Shown in pieces: positions 48,579-59,192 of a stretch of 64,000 bases of DNA. The notes under the pieces were generated by a model, which did not search any database, was not told the origin of the DNA, and was given only the letters and a program-made list of their open reading frames with translations. The stretch lies in the NCBI RefSeq assembly GCF_005239225.2, contig NC_133284.1, positions 53,079,416 to 53,143,415 on the forward strand, in the 5' to 3' direction. Numbering within the stretch: the first letter of the stretch is position 1; each line of letters begins with the position of its first letter. This DNA comes from Populus alba (Eukaryota; Streptophyta; Magnoliopsida; Malpighiales; Salicaceae). A program made the position numbers and the translations under genes.

Positions 48579-50056
48579 TCAATAAAAATGCAACATGGCA
48601 GCTGATTGAAAGGCCTAAGCATCGCAAGGTGATAGGTGTAAGATGGGTTTTCAAAACAAAACTCAATCCAGATGGGTCAATATGCAAACACAAGGCTAGA
48701 TTGGTGGTAAAGGGCTATGCTCAGCAATATGGTGTGGACTACCTAGAGACCTTTGCTCCAGTAGCAAGGTATGATACTATTAGACTTCTCATTACACTTG
48801 CAGCACATAACTCTTGGCAGATTCACCAACTTGATGTCAAGTCTGCCTTTTTGAATGGATTTCTTGCTGAAGAAATCTTTGTAGAGCAACCCGATGGGTA
48901 TGCTGTTAAAGATAAAGAAGATCATGTGTATCTACTTAAGAAGGCCTTGTATGGGTTGAAACAAGCTCCTCGAGCTTGGTATGACAGAATAGACACACAT
49001 CTGCTTTAACTTGGGTTCAGCAGAAGCCAAAATGAAGCAACTTTGTACGTGAAATCCTGTGGTAACCATTTTCTAATTGTATCTATTTACGTAGATGATA
49101 TGCTCATCACAGGAAGTGACCTTGGAATGATCCAAGAGTTCAAAGATGAAATGAAGAAGATGTTTGAGATGTCTGACCTTGGAATGATGAATTACTTCCT
49201 TGAAATGGAAGTGATGCAATCCAACAATGGCATTTTTACATGCCAAAAGAAGTATGCTTCAGACATCCTAAAAAGATTCAAAATGGAGGATTGTAAACCA
49301 GTGGGGACTCCTATGACAACAAGTATCAAGCTTAGCAAGGGTGATGAATCTGAAAAAGTGGATGAAAGTTTGTATAGAGGCTTAATTGGCAGCCTTCAAT
49401 ATCTTACAGCAAGTAGACTTGACATATTGTTTGCTGTGAGTATTCTTTCAAGGTTCATGCATTCTCCAAGGGAGACTCATTTCATTGCAGCAAAAAGGAT
49501 ACTTAGATACATCAAAGGTACCATTGATCTTGGTATTTTCTGTCCAAAATCATTAGAAGGGGCTGTGGAACTAAGAGGATATACTGATAGTGATTGGGGA
49601 GGCTGTGTTGATGATTCAAGAAGCACTTCAGGGTATTTATTCTCACTCAATTCAGGTGTCTTCACCTGGAGTTCAAAGAAGCAAGAGACAACAGCTCAAT
49701 CCACTACAGAAGCAGAGTACATTGTTGCTGCCGCTGCTGTCAACCAAGCAATTTGGTTGAGGAAAATGTTAAAGGATTTGGGACATGAACAGCTTGAAGC
49801 TACTAAAATCATGTGTGATAACAGTTCTGCAGTATCAATTTCAAAGAATCCAGTCTTTCATGGACGTACAAAGCATATCAAAATCAAGTTTCATTTTATT
49901 AGAGAAGTTCAACAATCTAATGAAGTGATGCTGATTCATTGTTCTTCCGAAGAACAACTTGCAGATATATTTACCAAACCACTACCTAAAGAGAGATTTG
50001 AGACATTTAGACAAATGATTGGAATTTGTCGTCAAAATGTCAAGGAGGAGTGTTAG
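48557..50056 (+). pseudogene. Reverse transcriptase and RNase H region of copia-2, one stop
   Basis: The RT begins with [20 protein letters not shown], continues through [11 protein letters not shown] and [12 protein letters not shown], and meets a stop at 49007-49009. The remaining frame (49010-50056) has the copia catalytic box YVDDMLITG and RNase H features (GYTDSDWGG, STSGY, TTEAEYI). It ends KEEC at the polypurine tract. Confidence 0.9.
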
Positions 50057-50433
50057 ACAATTGACATTTTTTAACTCTAGTGTTTCATGTTGTTTAGTTG
50101 TTATTTAATCAAGTATTGTCTGTTTTCTTTTCTTTCATTTCTGTTTTGATTTTGTCAAAGTAAATCCCTTGTTTTTCTGAAGTTGTTGCTGAGATTAGTG
50201 GCAGCATATTGTCCACTACAGTTAGTGGCTAGTGACAGCACATTGTCCACTACAGTTAGTGGCTGATAACTAGGGAGGTTTGTTAAGTTTTCTCATGTAT
50301 TTAAAGACATGCAGTTACTGAGACATTTTATCAAACACCTTGTGTGTAATTCGTGTTCTTCAATATCCAGCATTGTTGTTCTTGATTGTGCATCCCTTCA
50401 CCTGCACAAAACACAGCAACACAATTCTTAACA
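50051..50433 (+). repeat. 3' LTR of copia-2
   Basis: 383 bp, with one fewer 34-bp unit than the 5' LTR and lacking ATAAAATACTTA present there. Confidence 0.93.
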
Positions 50434-50924
50434 AACCCCCTCAATTTTACACTCCTTTAATCTCTTTCCAACAATGACGCATCATTCCCCTCTAAATCAT
50501 CCTTCAACTTATAACTATTTGACTTATGTACTTGATTCTTTTCTCTTCCAGTCTTAACAGACTCCATAGCCTTCAAATACTCACCAAAAGATGGTTTAAA
50601 TTCTAACTCTTTCTCAATAACCCCACCACCACCAACCAACCGATTATCAGACTCGTCTTTTTGCAATGCCTTCACTCTTAAACCAACAACTCTCATTGCT
50701 TTCCCACGCCTGCTCTTCAATGGAACACCAGAAATTGGAGGTCTCCAAGAATTCAAAGGCCCACATGAAGAATATGGTTTCCAGCTACAATTACAGGTTA
50801 AGTTCCCATTTCTTTCAAAACCAGATAAACCGTTTTGCCCATTTGTCATAATTATCACCTCCATATTATCAATTCACACCACACAGTCTCACAAGCCAAG
50901 CAAACCTCTATCTTGGAGTCACTA

Positions 50925-52132
50925 ATTATATTGATCAGCCTGTTTTATAATTTGATTCGAGATTTGGACAATGGGTTAAATATATAAAAAATTATTGATT
51001 ATAACAATTAGTTTAACGAGTTTTTTTTAATGAAATAATATTATTTTATATAAAAATTATTGATTAGATAATCTTACATGAATTTTTATAGGATTAATCT
51101 AGTCATCAAGTTTATCAAATCGAATTAAATAAAGTAAAGTGTTCAAATAATTCGAAAACCATCATGATCCGAGAGTTATCAGGCTATTGAATCAACCAAT
51201 CAGCGCAGGTGGATTTGAGATCTATGAAGAAAGATGATGTAGACGGGTGAAGTAATGCGCTGAACTTCCGCCATAGCCTACACAGTTGACGAAGAAGGTA
51301 ATTGGGTAATTTGTCACCTCTTTGCCTGTGTCTGGTCTGCATGGATACATCTCTTTCCAAGTGTCTGTCATGAACAGTCCCAAAAACACTTAAAAAATGT
51401 TTGTTTTTTTAGGTAACTTGTTACTTATGGTTTTTATTTTAAAAAATAAGTTTTTGAAAAATATAGTTACGTGTGGTTGTTGGATTTAGATATATATTCG
51501 ATAAAAATTATCATTGAAGTTTATGTATAACAAAAAATATATATAAAATATTTGGTAGAAATGTGGTTGCGATTGCTTTTTACTTGGAAATGCATTAGAA
51601 TAAAATTTTTTTTTATTTTTAAAAAATTATTTTTGGTATTAGTGTATCAAAATAATCTAAAAAAATTAAAAATATATTAATTTGAATAAAAAAAACATTC
51701 AAATTTTTTCAAAAATATTTTTGAAATGCAAAAACAAACAGGATTTTTACGAAATTCCGTTAAGAAAACATGTAAAAACTAAAAATTACTATATCAAAAC
51801 TGCATTTTAAATTTATTTTTTTAATAAATTATATAATATAAAACACAATTTAATTTATTATCAAACACCTTACTTTATGTAAGTAAGAACAAATAAAGCC
51901 TAAAGCGAAAGGAAAAACATAATTTGCATCGTCTAGGGCCTCTTTTCCCCTGTCAAGGTTTCAATTTCATGCCCCCCTTACGTTTTCCACTAGAAAGTGA
52001 TGGGCAAGAAGATTCAACACGTGTACAGAGTTTTATAGGACCAAAATCACAGGAACAGAGGTTGTCGGCTGGTTTTTTTTCTTCTCTGAAATGTCGGCTG
52101 GTTTTTTTGTTTGCCTGCTCCAACTATGAAAT
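50925..52132. other. AT-rich spacer with a MITE-like element
   Basis: No gene recognised. 51545-51745 resembles the small AT-rich MITE-like family (TTGCGATTGCTTTTTACTTG to TTTTTGAAATGCAAAAACAA). 51190-51380 is more GC-balanced but has no useful frame. Confidence 0.45.
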
Positions 52133-52225
52133 GTGTCGGTGGCTTGATGCTACTTGCTTATCACTTTTTGTTTACTGTAGGAATGGGGAGATCCTATGAA
52201 GGAGGTGTTCTGCCACTACATTAAA
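52133..52225 (+). repeat. CNL upstream relic without a CNL gene
   Basis: GTGTCGGTGGCTTGATGCTA through GGAATGGGGAGATCC and GAAGGAGGTGTTC matches the CNL upstream block at about 6600-6650 and 35811-35960. The downstream CNL sequence is missing here. Confidence 0.75.
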
Positions 52226-52790
52226 CTATATAAAAGCTCATTAAGAAATAAATTATTTAATTTAATAGGTATAAAATAACTTAAATTATAGGTAAATATA
52301 TAAAGTTTTTTTTAATAAAAGCTTTGTGTATAAAACCATGGTGTTATGTATGATTGATTGATTGATATCTTGATAAGAAGTTAGCTGAAAAAGAACACAT
52401 CGTTTTCATGGATACAATGAGTTGCTATCATGTTAAATATGTATATATAAAAAAAGAATTGGCAGAAGACTGTAAGATTAGGAAATGCAATTAAATATGT
52501 TTGTTTTTGTATATCATGTTTTTTAAATATGTTTATTTTTCTAGATTTCTTGCTTTATTTTGGTATTTTAATGTGAGTTAATTACTTACTTAGTTTATTT
52601 TCTTTTTTAAGATTTTCTAGTTTTAATATGGATAATATATCTTACAATCGTTTAAAAAAGCAAATTTATTTCGCGTGATTCACGAGTTATTAATTAAGTA
52701 ATTGTTTCTAACAGAAGGTCAAGTCAACAACGCAAATGAAAGTAGCCCCCTTAACTGTAATGCAGATGGACCGATTAGAGTTTATTTGAT
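52226..52790. other. AT-rich spacer upstream of hydrolase gene
   Basis: No open frame or repeat of note beyond low-complexity AT. Confidence 0.45.
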
Positions 52791-52794
52791 CCAA

Positions 52795-52803
52795 TATATA
52801 AGG
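52795..52803 (+). promoter_or_regulatory. TATA box of the alpha/beta hydrolase gene
   Basis: TATATAAGG lies about 90 bases before the ATG at 52889, in a GC-richer stretch following AT-rich DNA. The spacing leaves a leader of roughly 60 bases. Confidence 0.6.
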
Positions 52804-52888
52804 CCACCATTCCTTCTTTCTTGCTGCAGCAAAGCCAAAATCAGCAAATCACACACACACCCTCGACCTCGAGCAAGGAAAGAGAAAA

Positions 52889-54059
52889 ATGGGGAAAAGC
52901 TTAGCAATGTACATGTCCTTGTTGCGTGTCCTCTTAAGGCTAGCCGGCGTGCGATCCCAAGTAGTAGAGATCGAACCAGGGACGGTCGTCCACTTTTGGG
53001 CGCCAGCGGAAAACCCAAATAAGACCAAAATCCACAGCCAAGCCAAGAGAAAACCTGCTGTGGTGTTTCTTCACGGTTTTGGGTTCAATGGGATTTCAAC
53101 ATGGCAATTTCAGATGCTTGCTCTGGCCAAGGACTATGCTATTTATGTTCCAGATTTCCTCTTCTTTGGGGGCTCCATCACTGATAAAACCGAGCGGTCA
53201 CCGGCTTTTCAAGCAGAATGTATGGCTAAGGGTCTAAAGAAGCTTGGTGTGGAGAAGTGTACTTTGGTTGGGTTAAGCTATGGAGGAATGGTTGGGTTCA
53301 AGATGGCTGAGATGTACCCTGACCTGGTTGATTCAATGGTTGTGACTTGCTCTGTCATGGCCTTGACTGAGTCCATCACTCGTTCCGCCCTAGAAAGAAC
53401 CGGCTTCTCCTCATGGGCAGAAGTCTTGATTCCTGAAACATTTGAGGGTGTGAAAAAAATTGCAGAACTTTGCACCTACAAGTCCTTAGCGATGCCTGAT
53501 TTTTTCTACAGAGACATTTTCCAGGTAATATCCTCTGTCGTACTTCTTCTAATTCCAACAACTAGTTCTTCACTTGATAAAATCTCTGAGCTAGAGGACA
53601 ATCTTTCTATCATTGCCTCGTCGATTGCATTCAACTTCCCTCGAGTTTTTGTCTTTTCACTGAACTATGTAAGAAAATTTTGTTCCCAGTCCTTGGGGAG
53701 TTTAGCAATGCAGTGCTATCCTAGATTCAACTAACAGTACATTTTTTTAAGATATAAATCAACTACCAGTCTAACATGACATGTAATTACTAACTTATGC
53801 TTTTTCAAAACAAAAGAAACTAATATACAAAATTATATATAAAAAAAAACACAGGAATCAAATTATAAATGACTTGAAAACTCATGCTGCAGGACATGTT
53901 TATAAATCACAAGAAGGAGAGAGTTAAACTTCTTGAGGCACTCCAAGTGAAGGACAAGGACTTCTACATCCCTCATTACCCACAAGCACAGAGGATACAT
54001 CTCTTATGGGGCGAGGAGGACGTACACTTCACCATGGAAATCGCACGCAACTTGAAAGA
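52889..54059 (+). CDS. Alpha/beta hydrolase (lipase/esterase-like), last exon not found
   Basis: Exon 1 (52889-53524, 212 codons) and exon 2 (53893-54059) join in frame across a GT-AG intron. Seen: N-terminal hydrophobic stretch, oxyanion-hole HGFGF (about residues 62-66), nucleophile elbow GLSYGG with Ser130, and an acid-residue motif GEEDVHF in exon 2. Exon 2 ends at a donor (GTAAGT at 54060). The family normally has one more exon carrying the catalytic His (a GH..H.E motif). I cannot find it before the window enters CNL-related relics at 55330. A hAT-type element lies in the following intron. The promoter looks intact. Probably a 3'-truncated gene. Substrate unknown; plant relatives are annotated as ABHD6- or MGL-like lipases. 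Confidence 0.8.
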
Positions 54060-54119
54060 GTAAGTAGTCTATTACACAGCGAGACATTTATTCAATTAAT
54101 TTCTTGGCGAGGTCACAAG

Positions 54120-54981
54120 TAGGGGTGACCATTTTCGGTTCGGTTCGGTTTTGAACTGAAAAAAACAACCAAACCGGTTCTCTCTTTTTTTTTGAAAAAA
54201 AACCGAAACGAGTCAAACCGACCGGTTTCGGTCCGGTCCGGTTTGGTTTTTTATTTCAAAAAACTGAGACAATCTATATGCAAACGAAGCCAAAATCAAC
54301 ACCATTGATTTCATTCCAAATCCAAAACTTTGCTATAATCAAACCCAAAATTTCTTGCAAAATAAACATGGTTTTTCCTATATTTTTCAAATACCCAAAT
54401 GCCAAAAATCATGGAGGGGGCTGCTGGGTCCTCCCAACGACAAATCACGGCGAAGAAAGGAAAGCTGAGTTCCTTTGTGGGAGGTGCCATCTAAATAAAT
54501 ATCAAGGTGATAGATAATAAACCATAGAGAGGAATTTTGCTTTTCCAAAGCCGTTAGAATCGTCCAATATTGCTTCGCCAACACACTGTATAATGTCAGG
54601 GCTCTCTGATTGTTGGGAGATGCTGAGAGTTGGAGAGAACACACAATCACACGCGCAAAGAGGGAGAGAAAGAGGGAGAGGGAGAGGGGGCTGCTGGGAG
54701 GGAGATGGAGAGAAAGAGAGAGAGAAGGTTGCGGCTAGGGTTGGAGAGAAAGAGTGAGAGGGGGGTAATTTTTCTATTTATAGTGCTTTTTTTGAACCGG
54801 TTCGGTTCGGTCCGGGTTAACCAGTTCCTGCATTACAAAACTGAAAACCGAACCGAACCGAGATTTTTCCTAACTATTCTAATCGGTTTAATCGGTTTTT
54901 TTTTTCGGTTCGGTTTTTTCAGTTAATTGTTTTTCGGTTTTTTTGTTTTATTCGGTTTTCTGGTTTTTTTGCACACCTCTA
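54120..54981. mobile_element. Non-autonomous hAT-type element
   Basis: 862 bp with imperfect terminal inverted repeats (TAGGGGTGACCA at the left, TAGAGGTGTGCA read inward from the right) and an 8-bp target duplication gtcacaag at 54112-54119 and 54982-54989. Subterminal CGGTTCGGTT-type repeats face inward at both ends. No transposase. A GA-rich stretch lies at 54660-54750. Confidence 0.85.
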
Positions 54982-54989
54982 GTCACAAG

Positions 54990-55329
54990 TTTAATTGGAA
55001 AACTTTTTAAAGGGGTTTAATTGACATTATTTTAAATACAAGGATGGAATTAAAGGATCCTGATTGAAATTTCTCAGATACAGGGATGAAGTCTTACTTT
55101 TCAAATAACAAATGGGGACCGGGGCTCCCTCTCCCCCAAGAATCCAAGATAATAAGATGGAAACAGGTAGTTTTGAAATGCAAATAATAATAATAATAAT
55201 AATTTATTCCCAAATAAAAATTATTTTGAAACATGCACCGGCCATGCTCATGTAACCACGTGTTGCTTTTCATTTATGTTCAAAAGAAATTAAATAATTA
55301 CGCATAAATAAGTTATTCTAAATACTTAC
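54990..55329. other. Spacer after the hAT element
   Basis: It includes GGGGACCGGGGCTCCCTCTC and an AAT repeat (about 55187-55204). I searched it by eye for the missing hydrolase exon (GHLVHLE-like) and found none. Confidence 0.45.
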
Positions 55330-55435
55330 AATGCTGACCGAGGCGAATGTGGAATTTTCTCAGCCGGCATGACAAAATGACAATGGTGGTTCGTGGTAGA
55401 TGCTGCCAACATCCATCAATCAATTAGTACAGGAG
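55330..55435 (+). repeat. Relic of the CNL 5' flank
   Basis: GTGGAATTTTCTCAGCC through GGTTCGTGGTAGATGCTGCC and CATCAATCAATTAG matches 7335-7420. No CNL coding sequence follows, so this is another truncated copy of the duplicated unit. Confidence 0.75.
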
Positions 55436-56476
55436 GAGGATGTGATTTATTTATTTTTTAATAATAAATAATTATATTATTTTTAATGAATTGTTTTGTT
55501 TTTATTTTATGTTTTTTTATTAGTAGTACCAAACTTCGTTCACCAAGGGAAGCAATCAAGAATCTTTGCTTTTCCACACAAGAGTGTAGTGCAGGGCAAG
55601 GCAATATTCGAAACAGGTTATCTACGGTGACTTCCTCTGTATCTTCGAGCTTTCCACGCAGTCACAGCTTGATGATGTCTCTTTCCTTTGTTACTGCGTC
55701 ACGATGTCTTTTTGGAAATTTATTGGTATTTAATTTTAAGATAATTAAAATAAGTATTTGTCAAAAAATTGATAAATTAATTTTACATAAAAAAAGTCAA
55801 AATTCTCTTTTATTATTTATTTTTTATCTTGACAAAAACATATATATTTTTAATTAGCAACATAGTTGTTTTAATAAATAAAAAACTTGGTAATTTAAAT
55901 AAGTATTCAAGAATTTTTAATTATTTAAATTAAAAGGGAAATCCTGAATGGTTGTTAATAAATTTGTTTTGCTCTCTGTTTTTTAGTCATTTTTTTTATA
56001 TTTTGTTAGATGCTTTGTGTTGGATTCCACTTGTCTAGGCTTCCTTAACATTTGTAGATGGAGCGCATGCGCGATCCTTCTGCCTGAAGAGTATACCAGT
56101 GAGGGTTGAATCGGTCATTTACTATTATCTCACAAATTAATAAAGATGAAAGCATAGTTATTAAGATTTTACTTTTACAATCTTTTTGATTTATGAATAT
56201 GCTTTCTTTTTTCTTGATTTTTAAGTTTAAATCCTCAAATAAACATTTAGAAATACTTAATAAATTAATTTAAATATAGAAAATCAATATAGAAGCATTA
56301 CATTTTTATAAAACAGATAATTTAGCCTCGTCACAAAGAGTTTTTGATCTATTAATTGTAGATTTTCTTAAAACCTCACCCCAAGTTTTTATGGGAACAC
56401 AGAAATAAAAAGACTCCCAAAATATCTTTTCATATCTGATTGCAAGTGAAGGATTAGAAGAGCTGCCCAATCTATT
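55436..56476. other. AT-rich spacer, partly duplicated from the 35.4 kb region
   Basis: 55547-55810 matches 35365-35600. The rest has no gene. Confidence 0.55.
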
Positions 56477-56719
56477 ATGGATTGGGTGCTTGAAATTCTT
56501 CGTACTTTATTCATCTTTAATTGTGAAAATCTAGAAAATTTGGCCTTAAAAGTCTTTGGATGTGAAAATCTTAGTAGCTTGATTTCTTTGCCAGGAAGCA
56601 TAACATACCTCACCACTCTAGAAGAATTTTGTATCATTGAAGGTAAAAAGCTTGATTTGATAACAATAAAAGAAGAAAAAGGAGAGAAAAGCTTAGTTAT
56701 TGGTAAGTCCAAATATTAG
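56477..56719 (+). pseudogene. LRR fragment from a different NB-LRR subfamily
   Basis: The frame contains LEILRTLFIFNCENLENLAL, then LISLPGSITYLTTLEEF and CIIEGKKLDLITIKEEK. This is LRR sequence in the style of CNL C-termini but not alignable with the RGA-like copies here. No start, NB-ARC or flanking LRRs are present. A remnant of a second receptor family. Confidence 0.6.
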
Positions 56720-57104
56720 AAGGGAAAGTGGTGAAGAAACATCTCATTAGGTACGGGTTATGAGGATTTAAATATATCATATTTAGTTTCACATTTTTAT
56801 CCATTCTTCAATTCCTTTTATTTCGCTTAAATTATTTTTCCTGAAAAAAAAATGCAATGTTTATTTGACAAAACCTCATGTTTTGGAGGGGCAGGTTCAA
56901 GTGGAACTCCATCAAATTTAACCAGAGCAAAAGAACAAGACTTGGCATGTCATGATAAAATGCAAAGTTAACTAATTTCATTCAGCAATTTAAATTTCTT
57001 TGAACTTAATACTTCATTACTAAATTCTATGTTTGTCTAATTTCTTCGGGTTTACTACTGTGAGGGTCCTGTCGGCTAATTTCCTTAATTTCCTTGGCTA
57101 GCTG

Positions 57105-58269
57105 TGTGTTTGAATGGAGTGATGATGAAGGTAACAGCAGTGTCAATAGCGAGGATGTGCTGGAAGGCCTGCAGCCTCACCCAGACATAAGAAGCTTGAC
57201 AATTGAGGGTTATGGAGGTGAAAATTTCTCATCATGGATATTGCAACTCAATAATCTGACGGTGCTGAGATTGACAGGCTGCAGCAAGTTGAGGCAACTC
57301 CCAACACTTGGATGTCTTCCTCGCCTTAAGATTCTAGAGATGAGTGGAATGCCTAATGTGAAATGTATAGGGAATGAGTTCTATAGCAGCAGAGATAGCG
57401 CAGGTGTACTGTTTCCAGCACTCCAAATACTCACTCTATCCATGATGTATGGTCTTGAAGAATGGATGGTACCAGGTGGAGAAGTTGTTGCAGTATTTCC
57501 TTGTCTTGAAAAGTTGAGCATTAAGTATTGTGGGAAGTTGGAAAGTATTCCGATATGTCGTCTTTCATCTCTTGTAGAATTTGAAATTGAAAGTTGTGAT
57601 GAGCTGAGATATGTGTCTGGTGAATTTCACGGCTTCACGTCTCTTCGATTTTTAAGGATATGGGATTGTCCAAAGCTGGCATCCATTCCTGGTGATTTCC
57701 GAGATTTGAATTCTTTGAAGAAATTGATTGTTAATGGGTGTAAATTGGGAGCTCTTCCAAGCGGACTACAATGTTGCGCATCTCTAGAGTTATTATCAAT
57801 AATTTATTGGAAAGAGCTTATCCATAGCAATGATTTACAAGAATTGTCTTCGCTTCGAACATTATTGATTAGAGGTTGTGATAAGCTCATCAGTATTGAT
57901 TGGCATGGTTTACGACAATTACGTTCTCTTGTTTATTTAGAAATCACCGCGTGTCCCAGTTTGAGAGATATCCCAGAGGATGATTGGTTGGGCGGCCTCA
58001 CCCAACTGCAAAAATTGATAATCGGTGGTTTCTCAGAGGAGATGGAGGCTTTTCCTGTAGGAGTTTTAAACTCAATCCAACACCTCAACTTGAGTGGGTC
58101 CCCCAAATTCCTAGGGATATGGGGATGGGATAAACTGAAGAGTGTACCACACCAACTTCAACACCTCACTGCCCTCAAGACATTGTGGATAATGGATTTC
58201 AAGGGAGAGGAATTTGAGGAAGCATTGCGAGAGTGGTTGGCCAACCTTTCTTCTCTTCAATCTATATAG
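57105..58269 (+). pseudogene. CNL LRR fragment, copy 4
   Basis: About 388 codons open from [20 protein letters not shown] to a stop at 58269. It starts abruptly within the LRR region and has no ATG of its own. Two deletions are visible against the other copies: one LRR unit of 23 residues between LASIP and GDFRDLN, and about 165 bp at the C-terminus, where TCTTCAATCT joins ATATAGAGGG. It is otherwise very close to copies 1 and 5. Confidence 0.9.
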
Positions 58270-58970
58270 AGGGTACACGTGTATAGGTAAGTTAGGGTTT
58301 TAATTTAACTTATATTTATTGCATTGTCTATGCAGTATTATTTATTTTAAAATCATCAACTTTATATACAATTATGTTTCTTAAAACAAACCATTAAATC
58401 TTAAAATTAAATATTTTATATACATATGAATTTAATGATGATTTGTTAAAATTGAAAAATTATAACCATGAAGTCAATAATTTAAAATGTCATTAGACTT
58501 TTGCTTTCTAAAAAAATTACCTAATCATTTCTTGCCTGACCAATATTAACTTAGCTAATTTCATTTAATAACAACCAAGAAGATTATTACTGAGATTACT
58601 AACCAATCCCTTTTTAGTAGCAAATACAATTAAAGCTAAAAACACTCTTTAGTTGACCCAAGATTAAAAAAAAAAAAAGGCAAACTTGGCTCCAGTTTAT
58701 ATAAAATATAGATTTATAAATTATATATTGATAAATATATTATCTAACTCCAACCATTTTTGAATTTTAGCGATGTTTATCTTTCAATGGCTAACACCAT
58801 GTTAGCTATTTTAACTATTGTAAGACCTCCAAGACGCGATGCCATGGAATGGTTATTTGAAGCTTATGCAGACTAGTGTTTATCGAGCTAAATGGTGGAT
58901 AAAATGTGTGACTTGCACAGTTTTCTGTGGTATTTATGAGATAAGTGTGTTTGTCAGAAATGGATACTTA
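58270..58970. other. CNL 3' flank, third copy
   Basis: Same AT-rich sequence as after copies 1 and 3, including the longer middle part shared with 41010-41180. Confidence 0.7.
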
Positions 58971-59192
58971 GAGTGTGTTTGGTATTATTGTAGCTGTTGT
59001 GATTGTGGTTTGAAAAAAATTATTTTATAAAAACTACTTTTAATTGAGGTGGTTTGAAAAAATAGATATTTGGTTAAAACTGTAGTTGAAACTGAGGTTG
59101 AAAAAAAAATAATTTAATGTGTTTGATTAAAAATGCTTTTAAAAATTGAGGTTATAAAATAATTTTAAAAAATATATATTAATATTGATGAT
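58971..59192. mobile_element. Tourist-like MITE, copy 3, truncated
   Basis: Begins GAGTGTGTTTGGTAT after TTA, as in the two complete copies, but stops at about 59192, where TTTTTGGTGACCTCTAGTTG follows. That sequence also occurs at about 6538, in the CNL copy 1 upstream region. The hairpin part is missing. Confidence 0.65.

Larger units (their letters stand above)
45642..50433 (+). mobile_element. Full-length but decayed Ty1/copia retrotransposon (copia-2)
   Basis: LTRs at 45642-46071 and 50051-50433 start TGTTAGACAATTG and end CTTAACA. A 5-bp target duplication (aaccc) lies at 45637-45641 and 50434-50438. The PBS (TGGTATCAGAGC, 46073-46084) is the initiator-Met type and a purine tract (AAGGAGGAG) precedes the 3' LTR. 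Internal domains follow copia order: Gag, protease, integrase, RT, RNase H. Several stops and frameshifts make it inactive. The LTRs differ by a few substitutions, a 34-bp repeat unit and a 12-bp indel, so it is older than copia-1. Confidence 0.95.
43904..50924 (-). pseudogene. Duplicated first exon of the DG1-like gene, split by a copia element
   Basis: The minus strand matches exon 1 of the intact gene from the ATG at 50864 to the splice donor at 44251, then intron 1 to 43904. Exons 2-9 are absent. Nonsense changes are present: TAA at 50457-50459 where the intact gene has GAA, and TGA at 44871-44873 where it has GGA. A full copia element sits between 45641 and 50434. The exon contains three units of the 117-residue repeat against two in the intact gene. 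Clearly non-functional for plastid RNA work. Confidence 0.88.
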
